DNA of 64,000 bases from Methanospirillum lacunae (lineage in GTDB: Archaea; Halobacteriota; Methanomicrobia; Methanomicrobiales; Methanospirillaceae): NCBI RefSeq assembly GCF_046195335.1, contig NZ_CP176093.1. The stretch is one strand, 5' to 3'. Of this stretch, positions 1 through 9,280 are shown in pieces (position 1 is the first letter of the stretch; the number at the start of each line of letters is the position of its first letter). The notes beneath the pieces were generated by a model, which was given only the letters and a program-made list of their open reading frames with translations, did no database searches and was not told where the DNA came from. Both the position numbers and the translations under genes were made by a program.

Positions 1-73
1 AAGACTGGAATCATGCAAATCCTAGCAGATTCGAATAAAAACGTATAAACAACCTGTAAATAAAAAAGACAAT

Positions 74-1294
74 ATGGATTTCTACCGTCCACTTTTTATT
101 TTCATCTGTTTATCTCTTCTCTGCGGATTTGTATTAGCAGAGAACCAGACACAGACGATAGTCATTGGAGGCCTTCTTCCATTAACCGGGAACGGATCAG
201 CACATGGTCCTTCTTATAAGGCAGCAATGGAAATGGCAGCTGATGACCTGAATTCCAAGTATACTTCACTTGGACTCCCTTATCAGGTAAAACTCAACAT
301 TGTAGATACTGAGACAAATCCTGATATCGCAAAGAAAATCGGGACCGAGATGATAAAGGAAGGAACTCATTTCATTGTCGGTCCGTTGACTTCTGAAGAG
401 ATGAAGGCTCTTGAGAAAACTGCAAAAGATTCCAACACCGTCCTGATTGGTTATGGAAGTACAACACCGGGAATTTCCAGCGAGGATAACACAATCATCA
501 GACTATGTCCTGACGATAAAATCCAGGCACTCGGAATACAGGCATTGTTTAAGAAAAGTAACTACACTACAATCATTCCGGTTGTAAGAGATGATGTGTA
601 TGGACAAAACCTGTATGATCTCATGAGTAATCTTTCAAAAACCGGGAACTTTACTCTGACAGACCCGATCATGTACGAGGCTGGAACAAATCAATTTGAC
701 ACAACTGTTGATAAAATCGCCCAGACTGTTCAATCAATAAACCAGAAATCCGGGGTAGCAGTTCTGATCATTGGATTTGACGAGGCAACAGAGATTCTTA
801 ACACTGCCTCAAAAAACAAGGATCTCAGTACTGTCTCATGGGTGGGCACTGATGGAATTGCTCTGTCAGATTCACCATTGAAAAACAAAAATGTTGCAGA
901 ATTTGCAGTTAAGACCAACTTTACAGCAACAATTTATGGAGAAATGGAAAATGAACCAAAGTTTATGGAATTTTCCAAGAGATTGCAGACTGCTACCGGC
1001 ATAAAACCAACTCCTTATGCAGTTGTTATCGATGATGCCGTGCAGCTTGCAGCACTAACAAATATTATGAGCCCGGGAAATCCGGATTACCGATCTGTTT
1101 TTATCGATAATGCCAACCACTTCTATGGAATTTCCGGGTATACATCTGTTACAGATGCAGGGGATAGGAAATTTGCAAACATAGATTTCTGGACTATAAA
1201 AGATAATAATGGAACCTATGGATGGACCAAGATCGGGCGGTTTGTAAACCAGATGGCAGGTCCGGTAATAGAGATGAAGACTAAAACCACATAA
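74..1294 (+). CDS. ABC transporter substrate-binding protein, type I periplasmic-binding fold (branched-chain amino acid type)
   Basis: A secreted 406-aa protein with an N-terminal hydrophobic signal segment (about residues 6-22, ending near LAEN). The region from about residue 28 reads VIGGLLPLTGNGSAHGPSYK, typical of the Leu/Ile/Val-binding family (Peripla_BP_6), followed by a two-lobe periplasmic-binding pattern with IVGPLTSEE and YGSTTPG. Such proteins capture a small ligand outside the membrane and hand it to an ABC permease. No permease or ATPase gene is adjacent, so it may be an orphan or work as a receptor. The ligand cannot be read from sequence. The ATG follows an A-rich promoter-like stretch with no strong ribosome-binding site, so a short leader is likely. 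Confidence 0.88.
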   Translation: MDFYRPLFIFICLSLLCGFVLAENQTQTIVIGGLLPLTGNGSAHGPSYKAAMEMAADDLNSKYTSLGLPYQVKLNIVDTETNPDIAKKIGTEMIKEGTHFIVGPLTSEEMKALEKTAKDSNTVLIGYGSTTPGISSEDNTIIRLCPDDKIQALGIQALFKKSNYTTIIPVVRDDVYGQNLYDLMSNLSKTGNFTLTDPIMYEAGTNQFDTTVDKIAQTVQSINQKSGVAVLIIGFDEATEILNTASKNKDLSTVSWVGTDGIALSDSPLKNKNVAEFAVKTNFTATIYGEMENEPKFMEFSKRLQTATGIKPTPYAVVIDDAVQLAALTNIMSPGNPDYRSVFIDNANHFYGISGYTSVTDAGDRKFANIDFWTIKDNNGTYGWTKIGRFVNQMAGPVIEMKTKTT

Positions 1295-1595
1295 CTTTTT
1301 TACTAAACTCACTTTTTATTTGGACTTTCGTTTTTTGTTAGCCCTAAACTGCAGAAAAAGTGACATATCTCTTTCAGAGAAAAGTTTTTCAGATTTTTAA
1401 AAATTATATTAGATAGATGCAAAAAAGAGAGTTTACAGAATTCTCATATTTTAGAGTTTAAATAAATAGAACCATATAATTTTTCAATAGTAAGATAATG
1501 ACAGAATATTAAAAAAGTATAACTAGAACTTCGTAAATGTCAAAGAATGATCCTTAAATACATGACATATCTATATGCTACACGTGGATTAGTAT
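1295..1595. other. Intergenic region: T-rich end of the binding-protein gene, then AT-rich spacer
   Basis: T-runs just after the stop (about 1295-1335) are typical archaeal transcription ends. The rest is AT-rich with no convincing reading frame. Its last part holds the promoter-like box described separately. Confidence 0.5.
1551..1562 (+). promoter_or_regulatory. Candidate TATA/BRE box for the interrupted secreted-protein gene
   Basis: The sequence tccttaaatacat lies about 35-40 bases before the ATG at 1596. That fits an archaeal TATA box with a transcription start close to the ATG. It supports 1596 as the ancestral start rather than the internal ATG at 1950. Weak consensus only. Confidence 0.35.
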
Positions 1596-3293
1596 ATGAA
1601 TAGCAAAAACATGTTTTCATAAGTCAGTACAACAAAAAGAGCAGCATTATTACTGCTAATATGTGTAGTATTTTTTTTAGGAACATTCCAATGTGTATCT
1701 GCAGCGAATAATTCCACAGCGATTAATAAAATCAGTAATGAAGATAAAACCGGTTTTGACAATATACCTCCGGTTAATCCGTACTTAGCAGCTCCCCTCT
1801 ATGCAATTACTCACTTTGATTCATCACAGAGTGACAGTACTCCATACGGACCACCTAAAGGAGAGTATAACATTGACCCGACAAATGAACCGGTAGTTCC
1901 TGGAGGACCAATTAACATACTTACTCTTGCTTCAACAGACAAGAATTACATGTGGGCCGTAGGTACAAACCGTGTAGCTTATGTAAATGTCGCAGGAGAC
2001 AACCTGACACCTGTTTCCAGTTACGAAGCTCTTGCTGATGCAACTAAAGGCAAGCTGCCAGCCATTCCGGACGAAAATTTTACCGCTTTTGGAAAAATGA
2101 CTGCTGTTGGAATGAACACGACCTCCATGAATGAAACGCTGCTTAATTTATTTGGAGCAAATTATGATTTACGGTTCAAAAACGGTTTTTACTCAGTAGT
2201 TGATAACGAAAATACTCTATATTCAGACTTTGGTGGAAATCTGTATGCCTTTGCATTAAAAGATCCACAAAATCCAGCAGCAGGTATAATAAAACGCTAC
2301 GAACTTAAAAACGTATTAACTGCAATACAGGGTGATGATTATCCAAACGGAACATTGTTGTTTGGACTGGCAATGACATATGACGGTCACCTGATCATTA
2401 CATTCAGTGACGGAGTGGCAGTAATTGATAGAAATCTTGATGTTTCTACTGCCTCACTGTATCGGTTTAGCGATACTGAATTCCTCAGCAATTCTCCGGC
2501 AGTAGATGAGAACAGCAGCATATATGTTGCCAGCGACAAAATCATGCGAAAACTGGTCTGGACTGGAACGAAACTTTCAGGAGATGAAGCAGATGGTGCT
2601 TGGTCTGCCCCATATACCCATTCAGAGCAGCCACCGGTCATTAAAGTCGGAGTTGGTACTGGATCTACCCCGACACTCATGGGCTTTGGAAATGCATCAG
2701 ATAAACTGGTAGTCATTACCGATGGTGCCAAGCAGATGAATCTGACTGCATTCTGGCGTGATGAAATCCCAGAAGGTACTGAACGGATCGCAGGCCAGAT
2801 TCCTGTAACCTGTGGATTCATAACTCTTCCAGAATGGATACAATCTGAGCAGTCAGTCGTTGTTTCAGGATACGGAGCATTTGTCGTAAACAATATGCCT
2901 GTAAATGTCAGCCCTGAAATGATTAATCAAAATAAGGTCCTTCAGGTCGCTCTTATGGGTCCGGCATATGAGACCTCATATGGTGCTGAACGGTTTGAAT
3001 GGAATACAAAAACACATTCATGGTCATCAGTATGGGCAAGACCTGATGTTTCATCGACAAGCATGGTCCCGATTTATAGTAAAGCAGGTAACATGGCGTT
3101 AATCAACGGGTATCGTGAACCACAGGGATGGGAAGTGCTTGGTCTAGACTGGAACACCGGAGAGACAACTCATCAGACAATCTTTGGAGATGTTAACTTC
3201 GGAAACGGGGCATATGCAATTCTTCAGTATCTTGAGAAAGGAGAATTACTCTTTAATTCATTCTCAGGACCGATTCGGATTAAATACACATAA
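1596..3293 (+). pseudogene. Secreted propeller-like protein gene interrupted by an in-frame TAA at codon 9
   Basis: From the ATG at 1596 the frame reads MNSKNMFS and then TAA (1620-1622). The same frame then stays open from 1623 to the stop at 3293. Directly after the TAA come a basic residue pair and a hydrophobic stretch (AALLLLICVVFFLGTF), a clear signal peptide, then about 100 residues of normal coding sequence before the first internal ATG at 1950. No ATG, GTG or TTG lies in frame between 1623 and 1950. Translation from 1950 gives 447 aa but loses the signal and part of the mature protein. The body has repeated strand-rich segments with Gly and Asp turns suggesting a beta-propeller; I do not recognise the family. 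The gene is either freshly inactivated or carries a sequence error. Non-standard initiation just after the stop is a remote option. Confidence 0.6.
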
Positions 3294-3602
3294 TCTGACC
3301 AAAAAATAATCCATCTTTTTTTAAAATACTAATTCATATCACAGGCATTTTTGAAATTATCCAATCGAACTAAAAATAAAACAGGCATCATGTATCTATT
3401 CGATCAGATTATTCAGATACAATAACCCGGACTACCAAAATTTCCAAACCCGAAGATAATCGGGTTTATTCATTATATATAAAATTGAATTACCGTTTTT
3501 TGAACTCTCATCTGTTTTTTCTCAGTTCAATAAGAAACTAATTATAAACTCCTATTAAAAATAACTCAGATATCTGTCGTGGTGGACAGGTGGGGTAACT
3601 AT
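3294..3602. other. Intergenic region with T-rich terminator-like end
   Basis: A T-run at about 3316-3324 probably ends the upstream transcript. The remainder is AT-rich with small inverted stretches and no supportable gene. The downstream gene has a good ribosome-binding site (GGTGGGG, about 3589-3595). Confidence 0.4.
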
Positions 3603-4421
3603 ATGCGAAATATATTATATATCGGAATAATATCGTTGCTTTTTGCAACCGGAGGGGTTACAGCAGACTGGCTGCCAAACCAGACTCCTGAAAACCAGAT
3701 GTTCTCAATAACAACTGTTATAGACGTTGTTGGGTATGTCTCTGACAGCACGTCCTTATCGTGGGTAATTGCTTCTCCAGGGGCCATACCTACGGGAATC
3801 CTGGCACCCGGACAATCTGTAGCTGATGTCAGTTATCATGATTCGACCATGACCAATGGTGGACATCTCATGATGAATAAGAGAGTTGATTTCGATTCAG
3901 GCGATCAGACAGTGGGTACCAATAACCTTGAAACCCAGAAAGTTATGACATATTCAGGAATTGACGGTTCTCACCTCGTTGGTGAAGAAGAGTACACACT
4001 CTCGGTTGCTGGTAGGAATTCAACATCAGATGATGCCATCAGATGTGTATTCTCACAGGGACTTGGATCCGGTCTGCCATCATTCTGTAACATTGTAACT
4101 GCAAAGAGTAGTCTGATAAACGTAAACAGTGCACAGATCTCCTCGAAAGGAGGAGTAAGGGCAGTTGCAGAGAATGCGAACACACCGGCTACTCTCAACT
4201 ACCAGATTGCTGTAACACCAGACACCAATTCAGGATCCGGTTATGCAGATGCAATCGTAAAGACAGAATTTGCTGGAAGCATCATGGAAGCCAGGGATAC
4301 TTCAGGAGATAACTGGAACAAGACATCAGCCACAAATACCTGGAAAGATTCATCTTCAGTAAGTGGCGGAATTAAAAACTTCCAGAAATCGTTTGGGTAT
4401 ACCTCAGGACTGCGGGTTTAA
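3603..4421 (+). CDS. Secreted protein of unknown function
   Basis: I chose the ATG at 3603 because GGTGGGG sits about 8 bases upstream and the next residues (MRNILYIGIISLLFATGGVTA) form a clean signal peptide. An in-frame ATG at 3579 would put charged residues before it. The mature protein of about 250 aa is rich in Ser, Thr and Asn, with two cysteines in its middle (IRCVFSQG and SFCNIV) that could form a disulfide. No transmembrane segment follows the signal, and no recognisable catalytic motif is present. The composition resembles extracellular beta-rich proteins common in methanogens. It sits between other secreted-protein genes and the potassium-uptake genes, with its own T-rich end at about 4448-4466, so it is probably a single-gene transcript. 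Confidence 0.75.
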   Translation: MRNILYIGIISLLFATGGVTADWLPNQTPENQMFSITTVIDVVGYVSDSTSLSWVIASPGAIPTGILAPGQSVADVSYHDSTMTNGGHLMMNKRVDFDSGDQTVGTNNLETQKVMTYSGIDGSHLVGEEEYTLSVAGRNSTSDDAIRCVFSQGLGSGLPSFCNIVTAKSSLINVNSAQISSKGGVRAVAENANTPATLNYQIAVTPDTNSGSGYADAIVKTEFAGSIMEARDTSGDNWNKTSATNTWKDSSSVSGGIKNFQKSFGYTSGLRV

Positions 4422-4763
4422 TCCAGCCCTCTGGCATCTTGGTTTCCTTTTTTTTATTTCTTTTTTAGAGATATCAGGTTCTTCAATTTCTAAGAGAGTC
4501 ATATCCCAGTCCCTCTCATAAAAAAACTGGATTTCAATTGCGGTGCGGGTAGTGTAAATGAAACTAAATACTACTCATGGGCATGAGAGTCAATGCAATT
4601 TTACCGCGTTAACCTCTGCAGAACAGTCCTGTAAAAAATCTTTAAAAATAAAAGTATCTTGCCTGATTTTGCAAGGACTTCCATATGCAAAGAGGAAACT
4701 TATTATTACCGATCGAGGATACCGGTAATTGTCGCAGAAAAATCTCGATATGAGTTGAGTTGA
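4422..4763. other. Intergenic region upstream of the potassium-uptake operon
   Basis: T-runs at about 4448-4466 look like the end of the preceding transcript. An A/T-rich box (tttaaaaataaaag, about 4640-4653) could be the kdp promoter. Just before the GTG start is a short direct repeat of GAGTT (about 4752-4764). No conserved riboswitch-like structure could be recognised by eye. Confidence 0.35.
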
Positions 4764-7178
4764 GTGTATCTCAATCCGAAAACCCCCCACATATTAAGGC
4801 AGATTAAACCTGCCATCACGATCTTTGTACTGCTCACGATCATTACCGGAATCGCCTATCCGCTCCTGGTTACCGGACTTGCTATGATATTCTTCCCATG
4901 GCAGGCCAACGGGAGTTTATATGATCTTCATAACCATCATACCGGATCAGACCTGATCGGACAGCCATTTACTTCAGAGAAGTATTTCTGGTCACGTCTA
5001 TCTGCTACTTCACCGTCGTACAATTCGAGCTTGTCATCAGGTTCAAATTATGGTCCGACCAATCCGGCCTATCTGGAAAGGATGACCTCTTCAGTCCAGG
5101 ATATGCAGGCTAAATCTCTCAATGCTGCCACTCTTATTCCTGTAGATCTCATAACATCTTCAGCGAGTGGACTGGATCCAGATATTAGCGTTGCATCAGC
5201 GTATTACCAGATTCAAAGAGTTGCAAAAGCACGTGGTATTGACGCCCGGGAACTTACGGCACTTGTAAATCAGCATATTCAAGGACCTCAGTATGGGATA
5301 CTTGGTGAGAGCAGGGTCAATGTTCTGGCTTTGAACCAGGCATTGGACTCATATCAGGAGTCCGGAGATCACAGCATCATTTCCTCATCAGAAAAAATTT
5401 CTGATAAAACACCAGTCATCTTCGGTATCAGGGGAACAGACTGGATTCAGTTCGCTATCTTTTTTATTCTCCTCTTTGCCCTGGTTGTTCCGGTGGGCAG
5501 ATACATGGTTGAGATGTACCAGGGTAAATCATCCGGAATATTCCGGATATTCAGAACCACCGAAACCTGGATATTAGCCAAAGCCGGAATCAGACCAGAT
5601 GATGAGATGGATTACAAAACATTTGCCATCGCCCTGATTATCTTCAACCTTCTGGGTATCATCGTTGTATTCCTTCTTCAGCAGATCCAGCAGTATCTTC
5701 CACTAAATCCTCTGAATCTGGGTCCTGTCGCTCCGGATCTTTCTCTCAATACTGCAGTCAGCTTTGCAACCAACACCAACTGGCAGGCATATGCTGGTGA
5801 GACAACTCTCAGTTATCTGACACAGATGCTTGGCCTTACCGTTCAGAATTTTATTTCTGCCGCTACCGGAATGGCAGTCCTTGTGGCGTTGATTTATGGA
5901 TTTTCCCGGAGAGAAGCAGAAACCATCGGAAATTTCTGGGTACTTCTCATAAGAAGTGTATGGATTCTGCTGCCTCTCAGCATCATCCTCTCCCTTATCC
6001 TGGTATCACAGGGAACAATTCAGAATTTCAACGCACCGGTTGAGATTCAACTCCTTGATCCTCTTACTGATAATGGTTCAGTCGTTGCTTCGACTCAGGT
6101 TATTCCCCAGGGACCTGCAGCATCACAGATTGCTATTAAACTCCTGGGCACTAATGGTGGTGGCTATTTTAATGCAAATTCAGCTCACCCATATGAAAAC
6201 CCGACCCCTCTGTCAGATATTTTAGAAATTATCGCCCTTCTTCTCATCCCTGCAGGACTATGTTACACCTTTGGAAGCATGATTGGATCGATAAAGAAAG
6301 GGATTGCCCTGCTCATCGCTATGGTCATCATCTTCATCCCATTGGTTGGCCTCTGTTACTCTGCAGAACAGAGCACCAATCCATTCTTTTCTCAACTTGG
6401 TATCGATCAAACAGCAAGTGCTATTCAACCGGGTGGAAACATGGAAGGAAAAGAAGTACGTTTCGGAGTACTTCACAGTGCCCTCTTTGCCGTTTCCACG
6501 ACTGCTACCTCATGTGGTGCAGTAAACGCTATGCATGACTCATTCACCCCACTCGGTGGGTTGGTTCCACTCATGATGATCCAGTTCGGAGAGATCGTCT
6601 TTGGAGGAGTCGGATCCGGCCTTGGTGTAATGATCGTGTATGTCATCATCGCCATGTTTATCGCCGGGCTGATGGTTGGGAGGACTCCGGAATATCTGGG
6701 AAAGAAGATTGAACCACCTGAAATGACTCTGGCAGCTGTTGTCATTCTCATTCCAATCGTGGCCATCCTTGTCGGAACTGCCATCGCAGTTGTGACAACA
6801 GCGGGAACGTTTTCAATACTTAATCCAGGTGCTCATGGTTTTACAGAGATTTTATATGCTTTCTCCTCGGCTGTCGGAAATAACGGCAGTGCATTTGGAG
6901 GCCTGAGTGCAAACACGTTGTTTTACAACTGTGCTCTTGCTCTTGCCATGATAATAGGAAGATATCCGATGCTCATCCTCCTTCTTGCATTAGCCGGATC
7001 ATTTGTCCAGAAGAAAACTGTCCCCCCATCAGGAGGAACACTTCAGGATCACCGTCCTCTCTTTATTATCTGGCTCGTATTTGTCATCGTAAGTATTGGA
7101 GTTCTCAGTTTCCTTCCAGCCCTGGCACTTGGTCCGATAGCAGAATTTCTTGTTCAGGGAGGGATGATGCATGTCTGA
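4764..7178 (+). CDS. kdpCA: KdpC-KdpA fusion: potassium-transporting ATPase stabilising and K+-channel subunits
   Basis: One 804-aa chain combines two Kdp subunits. Residues 1-198 match KdpC: one N-terminal membrane helix, then GSDLIGQPFT, SGSNYGPTNP and TSSASGLDPDIS. After a Ser-rich linker (199-220), residues 222 to the end match KdpA: about ten membrane helices and the four pore loops that form the K+ filter (TNWQAYAGE, GTNGGGYFNANSAHP, ATSCGAVNAMHDS, NNGSAFGGL). KdpA is the K+ pathway and KdpC supports the KdpB pump in the KdpFABC complex. The usual gene order is F-A-B-C as separate genes; here C comes first and is fused to A. The start is GTG, because a TGA lies immediately upstream in frame and no ATG fits. 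The stop overlaps kdpB by 8 bases, so the two are co-translated. No KdpF was seen. Confidence 0.95.
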   Translation: MYLNPKTPHILRQIKPAITIFVLLTIITGIAYPLLVTGLAMIFFPWQANGSLYDLHNHHTGSDLIGQPFTSEKYFWSRLSATSPSYNSSLSSGSNYGPTNPAYLERMTSSVQDMQAKSLNAATLIPVDLITSSASGLDPDISVASAYYQIQRVAKARGIDARELTALVNQHIQGPQYGILGESRVNVLALNQALDSYQESGDHSIISSSEKISDKTPVIFGIRGTDWIQFAIFFILLFALVVPVGRYMVEMYQGKSSGIFRIFRTTETWILAKAGIRPDDEMDYKTFAIALIIFNLLGIIVVFLLQQIQQYLPLNPLNLGPVAPDLSLNTAVSFATNTNWQAYAGETTLSYLTQMLGLTVQNFISAATGMAVLVALIYGFSRREAETIGNFWVLLIRSVWILLPLSIILSLILVSQGTIQNFNAPVEIQLLDPLTDNGSVVASTQVIPQGPAASQIAIKLLGTNGGGYFNANSAHPYENPTPLSDILEIIALLLIPAGLCYTFGSMIGSIKKGIALLIAMVIIFIPLVGLCYSAEQSTNPFFSQLGIDQTASAIQPGGNMEGKEVRFGVLHSALFAVSTTATSCGAVNAMHDSFTPLGGLVPLMMIQFGEIVFGGVGSGLGVMIVYVIIAMFIAGLMVGRTPEYLGKKIEPPEMTLAAVVILIPIVAILVGTAIAVVTTAGTFSILNPGAHGFTEILYAFSSAVGNNGSAFGGLSANTLFYNCALALAMIIGRYPMLILLLALAGSFVQKKTVPPSGGTLQDHRPLFIIWLVFVIVSIGVLSFLPALALGPIAEFLVQGGMMHV

Positions 7179-9276
7179 AACTGGTCACCAGAAACGGAAT
7201 ACATCATCATCGCGTGATCTCTATATCAGAGCCATACAGGAGTCGTTTATAAAACTTGACCCCCGTCTCATGGTTAAAAACACAGTCATGTTCGTTGTTG
7301 AGATCGGAAGTGCGTTAACGACGATTTTCTGGCTGATGGCTGTTCTAAAGTTAAGTGATGAATCAGCCATATTTATCGGATTGATCTCAATCTGGCTCTG
7401 GTTCACGGTTATCTTTGCAAACTTCGCTGAAGCTCTGGCAGAAGGGAGAGGAAAAGCACAAGCCCAGGCATTACGCCAGATGAGGCAGGATACTGCTGCA
7501 AAGCGTCTTCCTACTCAATACAAACTCGGGCAGACAACTCCTCCGGAAAATGAGATTATTGATGAGATATCATCAAGCAAACTACACAAAGATGATCTGT
7601 TCTTTGTTGCAGCAGGAGATCTCATTCCTGTTGATGGTGAGATTGTCCAGGGTATTGCATCAGTAAATGAGAGTGCAATCACCGGGGAAAGTGCACCGGT
7701 AATCAGAGAAGCTGGAGGTGACAGGAGTGCCGTCACAGGTGGCACAACAATTCTTTCAGACTGGCTGATCGTCAGAGTGACAGCAAATCCTGGCGAAGGA
7801 TTTCTTGACAAGATGATATCCCTGATAGAAGGAGCGAAACGCCAGAAGACACCAAATGAAATTGCTCTCAACATTCTCCTCATCAGTCTGACTGTTATCT
7901 TCATCTGTGTCTGTGCAACACTGTATGCATTCTCTTTATACAGTGTCAGGGCTGCCGGAACCGGTACAGTAGTCAGTGCAACAATCCTGATTGCCCTGCT
8001 GGTCTGCCTGGCTCCGACAACTATCGGAGGTCTTCTCAGTGCCATCGGAATTGCAGGTATGGACCGGCTCATCAGAAGAAATGTAATCACCACTTCCGGT
8101 CGGGCGATTGAAGCTGCCGGAGACGTAGATGTACTGCTTCTCGACAAAACCGGAACGATTACCCTTGGAAACCGTGAAGCGGTAGAACTCATCGCTGTAG
8201 ATGGAACAGATCTATCTGACCTCGCTGAAATTGCACAACTCGCTTCCCTGGCTGATGAAACACCTGAAGGTCGGAGCATCGTAGTCCTGGTAAAAAACCA
8301 GTACGGTCTTCGGGGAAGAACTGTTGGTGCTCATGACGATTCGCCTGAAATGAAATTCATACCCTTCTCAAGTCAGACACGGATGAGCGGGGTTGATATC
8401 AATGGTAACGAAATCAGGAAAGGATCTGCTGAAGCCGTGTACGCATACATGAAAGAGAAAGGCAGACCGGTCTCTGACGAACTTATCTCAAAGGTGGATG
8501 CGATCTCACGTGCCGGGGGAACACCGCTGGTAGTAACAAAGAATGGAAAAGCACTCGGTGTCATTTATCTGAAAGATATTGTAAAAGGTGGAATAAAGGA
8601 GAGATTTGCTCAACTCCGTCATATGGGAATCAAGACAATTATGATAACCGGAGACAACCGGCTCACGGCTGCAACAATTGCTGCCGAGGCAGGAGTCGAT
8701 GATTTCCTTGCTGAAGCGACACCTGAAAGTAAACTTCACCTCATTCGTGAGTACCAGAACGGAGGACGACTTGTTGCAATGACCGGGGACGGAACCAATG
8801 ATGCTCCGGCCTTAGCACAGGCAGATGTGGCAGTTGCAATGAATACCGGTACACAGCCGGCTCGTGAAGCTGCCAATATGGTTGACCTTGACAGTAACCC
8901 TACCAAACTAATCGAGATTGTGGAGATTGGAAAACAACTCCTTATGACCCGGGGTTCACTGACAACTTTCAGCATTGCCAATGATATCGCGAAATATTTT
9001 GCCATAATTCCTGCTGCATTTGTGGGAACGTACCCTGCACTTGCAGCTCTCAATATTATGGACCTTCATCAGGCAATTCTCTCGGCTGTGATCTTTAATG
9101 CACTTATCATTGTTGCTCTGATCCCCCTGGCCCTCAGGGGAGTCACCTACAAACCACTTTCAGCAGATGAGGCACTCCGAAATAATATCCTCATCTATGG
9201 ACTCGGTGGAGTAATTGCTCCGTTTATTGGAATAAAAATTATTGATCTCATTCTGATTCTGGCAGGCATGGGATAA
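7171..9276 (+). CDS. kdpB: KdpB, K+-transporting P-type ATPase catalytic subunit
   Basis: A 701-aa P-type ATPase that hydrolyses ATP to drive high-affinity K+ uptake with the fused KdpCA. It has the actuator motif TGES (about 171-174), the phosphorylation site DKTGT (Asp about 325), and the hinge motif TGDGTNDAP (about 540). Membrane helices are grouped before the actuator domain, around residues 230-290, and at the C terminus. The sequence ITGESAPVIREAGGDRSAVTGGT is typical of KdpB. Its length is close to that of the E. coli protein (682 aa). The ATG lies inside the end of kdpCA and kdpD begins 4 bases after the stop, so the three genes form one operon. Confidence 0.97.
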   Translation: MSETGHQKRNTSSSRDLYIRAIQESFIKLDPRLMVKNTVMFVVEIGSALTTIFWLMAVLKLSDESAIFIGLISIWLWFTVIFANFAEALAEGRGKAQAQALRQMRQDTAAKRLPTQYKLGQTTPPENEIIDEISSSKLHKDDLFFVAAGDLIPVDGEIVQGIASVNESAITGESAPVIREAGGDRSAVTGGTTILSDWLIVRVTANPGEGFLDKMISLIEGAKRQKTPNEIALNILLISLTVIFICVCATLYAFSLYSVRAAGTGTVVSATILIALLVCLAPTTIGGLLSAIGIAGMDRLIRRNVITTSGRAIEAAGDVDVLLLDKTGTITLGNREAVELIAVDGTDLSDLAEIAQLASLADETPEGRSIVVLVKNQYGLRGRTVGAHDDSPEMKFIPFSSQTRMSGVDINGNEIRKGSAEAVYAYMKEKGRPVSDELISKVDAISRAGGTPLVVTKNGKALGVIYLKDIVKGGIKERFAQLRHMGIKTIMITGDNRLTAATIAAEAGVDDFLAEATPESKLHLIREYQNGGRLVAMTGDGTNDAPALAQADVAVAMNTGTQPAREAANMVDLDSNPTKLIEIVEIGKQLLMTRGSLTTFSIANDIAKYFAIIPAAFVGTYPALAALNIMDLHQAILSAVIFNALIIVALIPLALRGVTYKPLSADEALRNNILIYGLGGVIAPFIGIKIIDLILILAGMG

Positions 9277-9280
9277 CATA

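Noticed and set aside
1620..1622. Pyrrolysine-type readthrough of the stop in the interrupted secreted-protein gene
   Set aside because: Pyrrolysine uses TAG and this codon is TAA, so that known mechanism does not apply.
7515..8279. Leftward 254-codon frame inside kdpB
   Set aside because: It is antisense to the well-supported P-type ATPase, with a Ser/Arg/Ile-rich composition typical of a shadow frame.
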